Origin: Syncephalis fuscata
Lineage: Eukaryota; Zoopagomycota; Zoopagomycetes; Zoopagales; Piptocephalidaceae
Assembly: GCA_025786725.1 (NCBI GenBank)
Contig: JAHLTZ010000006.1
Coordinates: 744,001 to 808,000 of the forward strand
Reading direction: 5' to 3'
Length of the DNA stretch: 64,000 nt
How positions within the stretch are numbered: the first letter of the stretch is position 1; the number at the start of each line of letters is the position of its first letter. This document shows positions 24,891 through 37,299 of the stretch, one piece after another. Both the position numbers and the translations under genes were made by a program. A model generated the notes under the pieces. That model saw nothing but the letters and a program-made list of their open reading frames with translations. It was not told where the DNA came from and did no database searches.

Positions 24891-26578
24891 TTATTGACTG
24901 CCTAGCATGTCACGTAGCACAGAGACACGCTGTTCAAGCATTTGCAGCCATTCACGACGTTCCATCTCCGAGCAATGAGTTACCGCATCCATGAAATGTT
25001 GTTCATCATTTGCAAACGACATAAGCAAATCAAATGAAGCGGTAGATGCCGTCGATGGAGTTGTTTCGTCCAATGGCTTCGTAGCAGTACTACTATCGCT
25101 ACTGGTCAATTGTCGAGGTGCTAAAGTCGGTGAGTTGCTACCGCTACATGCAGGTGTGGACAATAAGGTGCTACTGGTCGTATCAATGGCCGGTGTTGGC
25201 CATTCTCGACGACGACGCTGGTAGCGCGACTGGTGCAATGTAGCCGGACGTGGACATTTGTGCAATTTCTCGTAGAGTCCACAAGCGTTACAAATCACCT
25301 GACCCATCATATTCTTCCTCCAGAGCGGTGTTTGATTCTGGCCACAGTTCTGGCATGTCTGGCCACTGTGTACACCATGGCTGGACATCATGTGGTCAGC
25401 TGTAAAAGCTGAATTGTTGATATCCATGCATGGTGGTGTGCTAGGATGGGTCGTTGGTGCTGAAGACACCATGGGACTAAGCATACGGTGTTGCTGTGCT
25501 TTGGGCGACGATGGTTCAGATACAATTGGCTTGTGTGTTCGTTGTACCTGACCGTTGTTGTACGGATGTATGCGCTTGGTCGAGTTCGCTGTAGTGCTAG
25601 TTGCACGGCCATCACGCAGTGTCACTGGACGATAGACACCGTACTGCTTAAAGTATAGACCGCATGCATTGCACAGTGGATGAGCACGGTCAATAGTACG
25701 ACGCCACAATGGCGTTTCTGTGACATGGCAGTTATAGCACTCCATATTGCGCACCTGCATGTTGCGTCTCTTCGTTTTGACTGGACGGTGCATAGACGGC
25801 GGTGGTCCTTCATCTTCCGAGCCAGAACTAAACGTATTCATAGCATGTGGTACTTGGACCGAGGCTGTAGATCCATTCGATACCATAGATGGCTGGGACG
25901 ATGTCGCCGTATTGGTAAACGATTGAGAGGCTAGCATAGCAGCAGCAGCTTGTTGAGCCGAAGAAGCAATAGCCAACAAATAGGATGAATCTATATCTAG
26001 GTTGGGCATGGTCGATTGTGGTGGCGGTGTAGTAGCATTGTCATTATTATGGGTCGATTGCGACAGAGCCGAGGCTGGAGCAGGTGTCGGTGAACCTTCA
26101 GTTGAAAATAGACTCTGGCTAAATAGCTGACTCCAGTCAGCCAGATCGACCAGCGATAAAGAAGGGGAAGCTAGGGGACTGGTGTGAATATCGGCATTAG
26201 CTGGCGATTGACTACCAGTGGGAGAGGATGCGGCCGGTGATGGCGAATCCGACGAATAGTCTAGCGGTGAGCCAGGCATAAGCATTAGTGAGCCAAACTG
26301 ATCATTCGTTGAGTTCGTGCAATGGCCGATGTGGTGGCAGCAACCAAGGCAGCGGTCGAATCAGCATTCAACGACGTCCAGCGCAACCAATCATCGTCAT
26401 TGGTAGCCAGGCTGGACGGAGTAGATGAGTTGACCATGGCTGTTGCCGTAGTTGGCATCTGTTCTGTTGTGCAGTTTGATGCAGCCGATGCGGCAGCGGC
26501 AGCGGCAGCAGCCATCAACAAAACAGACTCAGAGGACATTGTCATGCCTAGGAACGGATCGTTGCAGGCAGAGTTCAT
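24891..26578 (-). CDS. GATA-type transcription factor with two zinc fingers
   Basis: The main frame (24891-26285) holds two GATA fingers. The first is [14 protein letters not shown]...CNAC with 18 residues between cysteine pairs. The second is [14 protein letters not shown]...CNAC with 17. Ser/Thr/Pro-rich regions flank them, with a short C-terminal helical segment ([19 protein letters not shown]). An upstream frame (26285-26578) starts [11 protein letters not shown], contains a poly-Ala run and DDDWLRW, and looks like a transcription-factor N terminus. Its stop overlaps the ATG of the main frame (TAATG). A 47-nt GT-AG intron, from GTTGCT to GATCAG, would join the two frames. The donor is weak, so a one-base error or initiation at 26285 remain possible. 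Fungal two-finger GATA factors include iron, light and nitrogen regulators; the target here is unknown. Confidence 0.88.
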
Positions 26579-29500
26579 AATGTAAAGTTAACCACGCGAC
26601 GTATCGATGGATCAACTAGAAAAAAATGCAATGGGATGTAAAGCAGTAAAGAAGTAGGCAGCAGCGGTAAGTAGACCAGCAGAGCAGTATCTAAAATATA
26701 GAAAATCAAGTACAGGTTTTAGGCGGTAGAGCTAGCACGCACGTAGTGGTGGTGGGCCAGAGAAGAAGAGCAGTAGTAGACGACAAGCAATAGGTAGGTG
26801 GTGGATGCGCGCGTAAGCAGCAGCAGCCAAAGATTTTTAAAGCAATAAACGAACAAGTAAAAGACTAGAAAGTTGTAACTATTCAGGTAGAATAGAGCAG
26901 ATAAATCTTGCTATAAAGTTAAAGAGTGATTAGTGTTCAATCAACGTCGTTTCCCACGTGGCCACTGGCAGTGAAGTAGAAGAAACCCATGGTGAAGAAA
27001 GAGAAGAGCTTGCGCGAGGCATAAGCTTTAGTAAGTATATGTAAGTAATCACTTCTTAGCGAAAGAAGTGAAAGACTAAACGGTGTTCAATAAAAAAAAG
27101 ATAATAAAACGATAACGGGTTCTCTTGTAGCTTTACGAGAACGGAATGTAGACTGATAACAGTATTTAGAAAGCCATGGCGACGGACCGAGCAATGGTCG
27201 GCGTAGTGCAACAGTATTGAGAATAAGAAGAAAAAGACCAAATGGGTTAAGGAAGCGGAGAAATGGGCGCGCACCTGTAGCGGTGGGCTTTTATGATATG
27301 GCACTAGAGCCTAGATTGGCACATCGCTTCAAAGTCTCGTCTGGGTAAAGGAAAAGACCGGAACGAATATAGCAAGGATGTAGAATGCCTGCCACCATAT
27401 GCGGCGTATCAAGCAACAATTATTAGCCAATCAGCGCAACTTTGTCAGACACGAAACCAGTCGTCGTAAAAGGCAGAAAAGGAGGCGTAGGAAAGAAACA
27501 AAAGACAAGACAAGACAAGACAGGACAATTATCGGTTTATGGATGAATGAACAAGCTGTTGTGATATGGGCTGTGACCATCAAATTGGTTAGTAGTATGG
27601 CGTGTGTTCATAGTAGATCTCTTTTCTCTTGCACACACGCGCCAAATGCATCAGTGTCATCAATGTTATTTTACGGGCATACTGATAAGGCTACGCGGGA
27701 CATCATTCTAATTCAAGGTGAAAGGCTATCGTTAATGTACAGATATACCTCACCAGTTCACCAGTTTTGGCAAAAAAGTAAAAATAAAATTATTTTGTAG
27801 ATTATTGCCCCATACACATCATGAGAAGAATTCGATGCTTATCACTTTTGTAGTTCCGATAACCGTGCCACCAAATTTCTCACCATTATTCTACGATATG
27901 AGAATAGATTTGTACAGTGGCACTCCTCTTATAGATAGAGAGATAATAAAGATTTGTATATGCGGTAGTTTTACTCTTGTTCGCTTAATGTGTATAATGT
28001 GCGTGTGTGTGCGTTTTCTAAACGGGTTGCCTCGGCTTTGCATGTGATTCTGATACTAGGTATTTCTATGGGCCTAATCGACACGCCTTGAGTTCAACTA
28101 TTGTCAGGCATTTTGCAAAATAGACAAATAAACATGAAGACCATCGGTATTTACCGAGCACAAATGAATGACATGGATGTGACGCGATACGCGTTATTAA
28201 CAACACTAATAATACATTTGGCACTTGTTCAATAAACTAGAAATAATGCTGTTGTTGGATCAATACAATACATTGGCGGCCATTGCAGTTTTCGTGGCCA
28301 TTGTAGCATGATGTTACAATACAGTTGCTCTAATATCCAATCAATACTCGCTATTGAATGACGACATCGGCGGAGTGGAATGTGAATTAATGGCGTGTGG
28401 ACGTGAATGTGTGCCGCCCTTGTTGATTTGTTGTTATTGTTGCGGTTCTGTTACTGTGTTTTCCTCCGTTTTGGTTGTTCCGGTTCTTTATTGCACATAT
28501 ACTAGTATGTGAGTGCATTTGCTATTCTTCAAGTAACAACGGAGTCTGGATAAAACAGCTATGTTTTCGTTATTCGGTAGTGCCATGCCGATAATTAAAC
28601 TATAGGCACGTGAATGTATTTACAAATGTAGGCAATTGCATTGTAATTCACAATATTGAACGATGTTTAGTGACGATACTAGTTGGTTGGTTGGTTAATA
28701 GCAGAAATAACGCAGTTAGCTATAGAGCCAATCAATGGCCAATATTATCTAAAGGCGCATTAATTGGTTGCAGGTGGTCTGTAACAATGTATAAGGGGCA
28801 GGTCTCAACATCTGCTGCCACACCGATGGATGACTAGCAAATACTGCCGTTGATTTGGACAATTACAACGAGTTGCAAGGTCAGTTGCCGGCATGGGGTG
28901 TAACGTGTCACCCGACAAGTGCCGTCTAGGTGCATGTGAGCATACTGTAACAAAAAGCTGTAAAGTGCCAACCGTCTTGGTTAGAAATTGTGTGGATATT
29001 GCAGCGCTCATTTGCTCGTAGGTTGGCAAGCAGGCTAGCAGGCTTACAGTAGCTAAATCCCACGGTATGGCAATAACATTGCCCAAAGATGGATGACTCA
29101 ACCAAATATTACTTGTGCAGATTAAACAATAATTACACTATGCGTTATTAACTAATATCGTGCGACAATACTATTAGCACATAATGAGTCACAACTACAA
29201 GATGATGGGATAGAATACAGATAGAAATAAAATACAAACAAAGGATTACATCTCCGAATAGCTTTATCCTCTGGTGCTTTATATAAGTATTTAAAAAGAT
29301 TGGATCAAATAGGAATGAAGCTGATATAATAGATGACGCTATAGATGATCAGAATGACGGAAATAACAAAAGATTTGATCATCTTTTTCTATCTAGCGAA
29401 TTAGTGAAAGATCTTTAGCTGATCAGATGGTGTGATGTTGATTGGCACAAATCCATCTATATTCGTATTTGCAAATGGATTGTTTCAAATCATTCTATTA

Positions 29501-29890
29501 GCACGCCAGATGGTGCCATTTTATTTAGTAGATTGGATTATTACTGTTAAATTGTTACTGTGAAATAATAAGTAATTAATCGTAGAATTAATCGCACAAC
29601 ATTATTATTTAATTATTTATACAAGATAGAGATCATTATTAAATGCTAATTAACTTTAATCTGATTAATATGAATGGATACGATTGAACAAAAAGAGAAC
29701 TACAAAGAAAACAATAAGTATATATAATCGTTAATGTTAAAATGAAACTACAAATAGAGAGTGAGAAATAGAGAAAAAAGAATAGAAATAAATGATACGT
29801 TAGGTAGATGCAAATAGTAGTATTGACAAAGAATAAAATGAAGAATAAATGGATGGTTATTTGTGTGAGTGTGTATGTACGGCATCATAC
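26579..29890. other. Long intergenic region upstream of the GATA gene
   Basis: A 3.3-kb interval of mixed composition. Short repeats include (ACAAG)n at about 27503-27528. Open frames at 27399-27800, 28610-28837 and 28805-29101 show no recognisable domain, and the last two overlap on opposite strands. It may be a long regulatory region with 5' UTR introns. I cannot support a gene. Confidence 0.45.
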
Positions 29891-31945
29891 CTATTGCTCT
29901 CGAGATCGTTTTCGACCAATAATGACGGTTAGAATAATATACGCCTGGCAAGCAATGACCTCTTGTTCAAGTGCTTCCATTAATCGGTCCAATTCTTGTT
30001 CTGCCTCTTCGTTAGTAGAAGCGATGCTATCGCTGCCTAAAAGTCGTAGACGTGCCCGTTCCATAAAGACCACGCCCAGATGCATCATCGATTTAACTGA
30101 TGTGCCCGAGTTGGGCTGTTTGGGCGTTGCAGTGGTCAATGTAGTAAATGGTGTGGGTGGCAAGCCATACGTCAATGGATTGTTAATGTCATTGTCGTCC
30201 GTATCATTGGAATGGTATGACATTGGTAAAGGCGATGCCGTTTCTGTAGTTGTAATAATCGGCATATTTTGGTGTTAATAGCCGGCACATGAGATGGTCG
30301 TCGGATATTTTTGTTCGCCCACTATTGGTCAATGGCGTTTCGTACGATGATGATCTTAGCGGTAATGGTGTAGGATAGTCGGATGCCGTATGGACTGGTG
30401 CGGCTGCTGTGGTTATATTATTAACATTGATTTCACTTTTTTGTAACTCTTCACGAATGACTGCTACTAGCTCGTCTCGTCGACTAGCCACTAGATTTTT
30501 AAGATAACGCCAACTGGCTACACCCATTGCACTGGTACCGCTAAGTGGTACAAGCCAGTTGCGATGGCGTACATCACGCCAGCCACACTCAAGCATCTGA
30601 AGAATGACCTTCGATGATGCGCCGATTCAGTGTTGGCCGATTGAGGATTGGGGCCGACAGCCGATGGCAATTCACTCGAGGCAATAGGCGCCGACAAGAT
30701 GGGAAAGGCAGTCGAGGCAGTGATGATCTCATAGCCGGTGCAGAGGTTGTTGAGCCGCCACTACCGGTCGTTGAAGGTGTAGGCAGTGCCGACCATGGCT
30801 GTTGGGCCGAGTTAACGCTATATCTGGCAAAAGAACCGCTGGTATGCTTGTCCTTTGAGCCACTGCGTCTGCGTAGGTGAACACGTCGTCGTTGCTCGAC
30901 ACGGTCCATCCATTTGTTGAATCGATAAGCAATGAATGATCCGCTGTGAATGTGGGCGTCAGTGCCCATCAATTCTAGCCAGCCACCGGGTGAGCAGATG
31001 TTATAGCAACGGCCAAGATGTAGTTCCCAGTCAGTAGATGGTGCCGTATTTAAACGTGTAGAACTACTACGACTTAGTTTTCTCTCCAGTGTAACACTCT
31101 GGCTAGATCTTTTTCGGACAGATTGGCAGCTTGTACCACTAAGAGGAACCGTACCAAGTGGTAGCCAGTGATGTCGAATATAGTCAAAACTATCGTTAGT
31201 AAAAGGGAGATCTAGAATAAATTTAGTTTTTAATATTAATAATAATGGAATTACTTACTTTTTGAAATATCAACTTGCTCAAACCGACAATTGGTCGGCA
31301 TTAGATCTCGTGGTAGTGACCGTGAGTCAATGTCAACACCTAAGAATTCACAATTTGGAAAATTGCTGCTTGTTTCCTAGATATAGCGATGACCAAGTTA
31401 GTGTGCTGACAAAGATAGTAGCTATAAATACTCACCAATACCCAAATGCCAGTGCCAGTAGCTAAATCCAGGCAGCTACGCGGCTGCTCAATTGGTACGT
31501 GCATGGTAAGACCAGTTACCAGTTGCAGAAAATAGTGTTGTTGGTCAAATCTATTGTAACAATGAATGTTAATAAACAGCCAATCAGAACATATTAATCA
31601 TCAACATTACCGATCTGCTTCGGCAAGTTCTTCTGGCGTGGAACGGCGTGGAACTACAGTGCCAGGACTCGTTACGGAAGTTCGAGTCGTCAGCTGAGAT
31701 ATTCGACGGGAGGTATCGTAGCTTCTGCTAGATCGAGACATATCTGTCGGCATTGTATCCGATCGCCGACGTTTTTTGCTACGAATTTTAAAAGGCCGTG
31801 CTGTTTGCGACTCGAGTGTCGGGTCGATTTGTGTCAGTGCAGTGTCATGGCTTAGGCTAGGACGATGGGTAGATCGGCGTTTGGTCCGTAGCATTATCAT
31901 TGGGCTGCCGACATTTTGCTTAAATTTGGACAGTCGACTGCCCAT
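29891..31945 (-). CDS. Umta-like SAM-dependent methyltransferase 1
   Basis: The N terminus is MGSRLSKF, which fits the N-myristoylation pattern MGxxxS, followed by a basic Ser/Arg-rich region. The class I methyltransferase core has FDQQHYFLQLVTG, then the SAM-binding motif CLDLATGTGIW. FLGVDID and NCRFEQVDI follow, then DLPFTNDSFDYIRH and PGGWLELMG. The end of the fold is MLECGWRDVRHRNWLVPLSG. Long low-complexity inserts sit between DYIRH and PGGW and after FIAYRFNKWMDR. Exon joins in the inserts are uncertain: frames change near 30600-30740 and near 30265. For the latter, a 79-nt intron from GTGGGC to CTACAG would restore frame. The family resembles LaeA/Umta regulators. Substrate is unknown. 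A related gene lies at 44615-45739. Confidence 0.75.
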
Positions 31946-34209
31946 AATAATAATAACAATGATATTGATAATAAAAAGAAAACTAAACGAAATGGATAGG
32001 CATGTAGCAATAGTAGCGCCGATAGCAAAAAGTAAACTAAACTCAAATAACTACAGCTGTCAAGACAAATAAAGAACGGCGATTATCAGGTACTATTTAT
32101 TGGATAACTACAAAGAAAATGGTGCCACGCCTAGTTACATATCAATGTGTATCAAAATAGAAATGAAATGGCGTCTTTATTTAAATTTCTATTGTTGCCA
32201 AATGGCGGCCCGTGTAAAACATGCATCATTAACGCATGCATCGCGTGAATGAATGAATAAAGGCGAGCAAGCAAGTAATTGAGAAATGCAGACAGGCAAA
32301 CAGGCCAATAAACTAGTGGATGGAGAAACGAAGACGAGAAATACACTATGACCGTGAATGTGTGTGTGTGTAGCGATCAACATTTGTGCTACGTTGAACC
32401 ATTCGCCTTCCTTTGCCATAGGCGCTGGAATGGAAAAACTAAATCTTTTAATCCGCATGCCACTAACATACATACACACACGCACACACATGAATAATGA
32501 TTTGGACTAACGAAACCGGTACACAAATTAGTGGTATTGCATAGTGGGCATGGGTCATTTTCAGATAATGCGATGGAGCTTTTTTGGCACTCTGTATACT
32601 TTTTTGTATTATTATTATGGTAACTTTATGTTTTAGGCACAAAGAGAGTCGCGCCCACATAACACATCATTATTTCATTGATTGGCCGAGCACCAGTAAT
32701 AACTTAATAAAAATTTGATATACATCGACAACCAGTAGAACAAAGTAGTAACAGGGGGGAGTGAGGTACTGTTTTTGACGATGGTGATGCTGCTGATGCT
32801 GTTCCTCCTGCGTAGCTGCCGCTGCCATTGCAGCCGCTACTCCTGCTACAGATGATGCATTTTGAACGGCTCATGTGCGTAGAGCTACATCAGTACTAAC
32901 CGGTTCAAGTGGTTGGCGCTAGCATTCGTATTCTGACGTGGATTACACATAGCCATGCTAATTGATTTTGCGTATCATTGGCGTAGTCGTTGCTTCTCTC
33001 TGCAGTACATGATGTAAGGTGCACCTAGCCTGCATGGTAGAGAAAATACACAATTAACGCTCCAATAAGGTACTTTCTAACATGCAAGCTCCGTCGTTGC
33101 CGTTGTTGCCGCTGTAACTGCTGTTAGCGTAACCGCAATGATAACGGCCAAATAGCTGTAGCTGATTGTTCACGAGGTTGCGTGCGCGCATTGTTAACTT
33201 CCTTCCACCATTTGATCCATGTGTCATGACGCCACTACCATTGCTGCATCTATTGCCGTTGAAACTATAATGGCTACTCTTTATCGCCGTGGTCACAATA
33301 GCTATCATGCGTGTCCTACCGTTCGTCATGTTACTATAGATATGCAGCTACAGCCACGCGCCTGTTTCTTTTGTTTGTCTTTATGCCATTCGGCGAATGA
33401 TTCAAAATAGTAATGACATTCTTTGATTAATTGCCAGATTTGTACATCATTTAACGTTTGCCGCGCCTCGACTTTGAATGCGCGACATAATGAAGCTATT
33501 CAAAATAACACATAATGCAATGACGTTTGAGTGGAATATTCGGACATCAAAAATGACCAATATGCATGCGGACATGCTGGCTGCAGAATTATAGACTGCC
33601 CTTATGTCAAAAATAACGGCTGTCCGCCCGTTGGTTCAAAATAAATCCGCTCACGTTACGCCTATGGCTGGCCGTGCATGGTACAGATATTACGGCCCGG
33701 CGTAGCATCATAGCTAGCTGAATGGCCCAAATAACCGGTTATCCAAGCAGACTTATAGCAAAAAGTGTTCATTTATTGCTACTATTCACTTCAGCCGGTT
33801 TGTATGGCAATGAAATCAATGTGTTTCAATTTTTACATTGTGCTAACCGGAATCAACAAGTGGTTTGTGGTAGGATGTTGTGAAAATATTCGATTTTAAT
33901 AGTTAGTTATTTATTAATAAAATGTCATATGGTAAAACAGTTGAAACAAAATAGCGCCAAATAGAGTTTTTAAGTATCTTTAGCCATATATTTGCATATT
34001 TTAATAAATTCAAGCAATTTAAAAGCTATTTTACGACATTTTAGTTACATTAATTAAATAAATACCTAAACGGATTGATGGTATAACATAGAAATAGATA
34101 ACGTCTTATCAGATGATTTGAAATCCGACTTTTGTCTATTCTGTTATTGCTTTTTACTTATCGGAAGTACCTCAACCTTTCCATATTCTGTCCAGTTACT
34201 GTTATCTTT
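31946..34209. other. Intergenic, with a weak coding candidate
   Basis: GT/CA microsatellites lie at about 32357-32372 and 32468-32489. On the minus strand, 33329-33054 and 32956-32715 contain Ser/Gly/Ala-rich frames that could be exons: MAMCNPRQNTNASANHLNR, then, after a possible GTTAGT...TGTAG intron, SGSYAGGTASAASPSS. Composition resembles a transcription-factor linker, but no domain is seen and I cannot support a gene model. Confidence 0.25.
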
Positions 34210-35411
34210 ATGACCGTATTAAAAGCTGAGAATATAACGCGCACCAAGGACGACGGTACTCCACTGTTTCGCGAGGTGTCATTTGGTGTAGAAGATGGCG
34301 AGATTCTAGTGATTCGTGGACCAAGCGGTGTTGGGTAGCTACAAAAGTATATTTAACATGTATATGGTCATATTAACTCGGTATTTATTAATAAAACCGG
34401 TAGTAAATCAACAATGTTGCGCTGTATTGCTCAATTAGACGATTTGACGATGGTTCGATAACATTAGATGGACAGTAGGTTTTTAATAGAAAGGATTGAT
34501 GCTGCAATTTAATTGATATTCAATACGACAATTGACTAGAATGCCAGATGATTTTGGTATTCCTGTTTGGCGTACTCATGTTGCCTATGTACCTCAACGG
34601 CCAGGTAGTTACTAGAGTGTAGTTTAGACGTACAGAACAGCTAACGTGATAATGCACCTCAATAGCCACACTTCCAGGAACACCGCTTGATTTCTATAAG
34701 CGAGTGTGTACGTTTGCTGCTCAACGACAGCGTTTAAAACAGCTAGCTATCAAACGTGCTGCTGCCACTGCCCCCTCTGAACATACACATCTCACTACAG
34801 ACAATAACAATAAACATACAGCTAATAACACTGGCACAGAACCAGTCAATCAGGATGCTATACTTACAAGTCCAGTAAGTCGGCTGCTATCCAATAATAA
34901 GGTATTTAAATAAGCTAAAACACCTTTGATTATTATCTAGATTGACGTGGGATTAAAATGGAATCTAAGCGAGTCCGTCTGGCATGCCGACTGGTCACGT
35001 CTATCAGGTGGAGAGGCACAACGGGCATCGCTAGCAATTGCTGTAGCATTGGAGCCAGAAATACTTTTACTTGATGGTAATGACAACACTATAATAATTG
35101 GAATAGCAATTGATATAGCTGATTTATTAAATAACACGATAGAGCCAACAAGTGCACTTGATCCAGAAACATGCCGACTGGTCGAGGACACCATACTATC
35201 TCGCAGTGGCGGTTGTATTTGGATAACCCACGATCCATTACAAGCTGATCGTGTAGCTACACAAATCCTTACTTTACGCCGCCTGGCCGAAGGCGGTGCT
35301 GGAGGCGAAGCATACCAAGTATCACAAAATCAATATGGTACATTTAGATCCACCAACACCGACTGTACTATCACGATCGAACCAGACATTCCATTCAAAA
35401 TAGTGTCTTAA
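34210..35411 (+). CDS. Single-domain ABC transporter ATPase (YbbL/FetA/STAR1-like)
   Basis: A compact ATP-binding cassette in about six exons. Walker A GPSGVGKST is split by an intron. The Q-loop region is VAYVPQRPATLPGTPLDFY. The signature is RLSGGEAQRASLA. Walker B LLLDE is completed across an intron and followed by PTSALDP, and the switch histidine is in WITHDP. No membrane segment is present, so it must work with a separate permease, which is not in this window. A hydrophilic insert of about 45 residues (Asn/Thr/His-rich) sits between the Q-loop and the signature. The frame slips by one base at the TTT at 34443-34445, before the conserved DGSITLDGQ. It converges with the MT-A70 gene, leaving 31 bp between the stops. 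Confidence 0.85.
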
Positions 35412-35442
35412 TACATTCATGCTAGTACTAAAATAAAGTTTA

Positions 35443-37299
35443 TTATTCTTGAGCGACCATTGTCCATCCACGTCGACGTAGCCGCGGTTCTTTGCGTGCC
35501 CATAGCTCGAGCAAACGAGTTCCTACCATGCCGGTTACTTCGTCGTGTTCGCTGTAGCAAGCACCAGGCAACATCGTCTCCATCATCGTGTAGGTAAATG
35601 CGGGCTTTTCCTCAGTAAGGTCGCCTAGCAGTGCAAATAATGGTTACTATTGTTTACCAATGCTAGTCAATTAACAATACCTTCTTTGTAAGGCTTGATA
35701 AAATCAAATACACAATCCGGGCTACGCTGATGTCTTAGATCAATCTCGCCTCCTTCCTGTTGTTTATAGTTATTATGTAGAATTAATTGTCAACTGATAC
35801 CATTTATATGCTATTCATGTGCATTACCTTACGGAAAATAAGCAGAGTTGCTTTCGAGCGAGCAAAATGTGCCGATGACTGTTTTACAATGCGGTTATCT
35901 GGTGTCTTTTTAATCCAACAAAAGTTTTCTACGTATTTAAATCCCCATTTCATTGCCACGCGTACTACTTGGGCCAGTAGTTCTTTTTCAGCCCATATAA
36001 ATAGAAATCCATAGCGAATCAACTGTTCCACCTTAAGCGTCGACTGATGTGCAATAAATGATCTGTATTAGTAGTGCTATCTCTATTTAATAAATACGTA
36101 CAAATTGTTCTACAGTTAGTTTCCCTGGCGTTGCTGGCTCATTGGGTAGCAGCAATGGGGGATCCATATAGATGGCATGATATCCATTTCCTAGCATGTC
36201 GGTATTCACATCTAGTACATTGGATACTTGATGGTAACTAATAGTCAATATAAACAATATTTATCGTTAAACATCTTTTATTTGATTATGCTATTATACA
36301 TACCGATATCCATCTGATACAGATTGCTCATATTCTTCTAGCGTAATAATGCGATGTGCCCAGGTGGCAGGAATTGGCTTTGGAATACGAATATAAGTGG
36401 GTAACTTGGGTCGATAGTACTGACACACGTCCAAATCATTACAACAATTGTTAATATTAGCCAATTCATTAGCAACTGTACTTACCTGACTTTCTTTTTA
36501 ACTAAATGATAATTGCCCTGCTGATCTTGTACTCGTACTTGCATTGTGCGATATCGTTGTAATACACTATCACGATCCATCATACGTCCATTTCCACCAC
36601 CACCATTATTGCCACTGCTTCCTTGTCCGCCAGTCCGACGTGCTGGACGAGGTCGTCGTGCAAGTGCTGCTGGTCCAAATACCTCATCCCAGTAATCTTC
36701 ATCCATAAATAAATAGTCACTAATAAATGCAGCATTATGAAGTTATATATACACCATTCTATTATTGAACTAATAGCTACATACTCATTTTCTTCGTAGT
36801 CTCCGTCAAACTCGGATCCCTCCATGTCCATACGTAGTAGATCCAATTCATCAAGCATATCGCCATCCTCATGCGTTCTTCTCTGTGCTGCACGAACTGT
36901 AAAGGCGCTAGTTCGTTTAAACACCTCTTCTAACTGCTCCTGAGTAAAGCCAGTACCAATGGCGTCTTCACTGGCGGTTATTGCAGCAATCATGTCTGCA
37001 GTTTCGGGATCAAGCGACATGGGGTCCTCTACATCTGTAACAGGATCGCTCATGCCCAGTGCCGTTGTCATTGTTGTTGAGCCGGCCGTTGCAGCAAATT
37101 CCTCTTGAAGCCGCTCTAGTTCTTCAAACTTTTTCATAATTGCCTCAACTGACTCGCCATCTTCGACATAGCCAACATAGTGAGCATTGCTATGGTAGTT
37201 GTTATAAACCACATAAATACTTTATTAAGAATATGAATTCCAAACTATTTACCTAATCTCTGCCGTTTTTCTCTTACGTCGAGTGCGACGTTCTGCCAT
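35443..37299 (-). CDS. MT-A70 family adenine-N6 methyltransferase with DPPL motif
   Basis: N terminus MAERRTRRKRKTAE is NLS-like. An acidic region follows, with AHYVGYVEDGE and a coiled stretch (AIMKKFEELERLQEEFA). A Gly-rich linker precedes the MT-A70 domain: YRPKLPTYIRIPKP, then the catalytic-type motif AIYMDPPLLLPNEP, LFIWAEKELL, NFCWIKKTPDNRIVKQSS, RSKATLLIFRK, and C-terminal GMVGTRLLELWARK. MT-A70 enzymes methylate N6 of adenine in RNA (Ime4/METTL3) or DNA (MTA1). Active members have DPPW; here the fourth residue is Leu. METTL14-type partners have EPPL, so this protein may be a weakly active or structural subunit. Early-diverging fungi are known for abundant DNA 6mA, which makes an MTA1/MTA9-type complex a fair guess. 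Confidence 0.85.

Noticed and set aside
26322-26585. 87-codon plus-strand frame with poly-Ala
   Set aside because: It is the antisense of the GATA-factor N terminus, whose minus-strand reading has better transcription-factor character.
27399-27800. 133-codon plus-strand frame
   Set aside because: A basic start followed by unbiased sequence, no domain, no start context, and no splice continuation.
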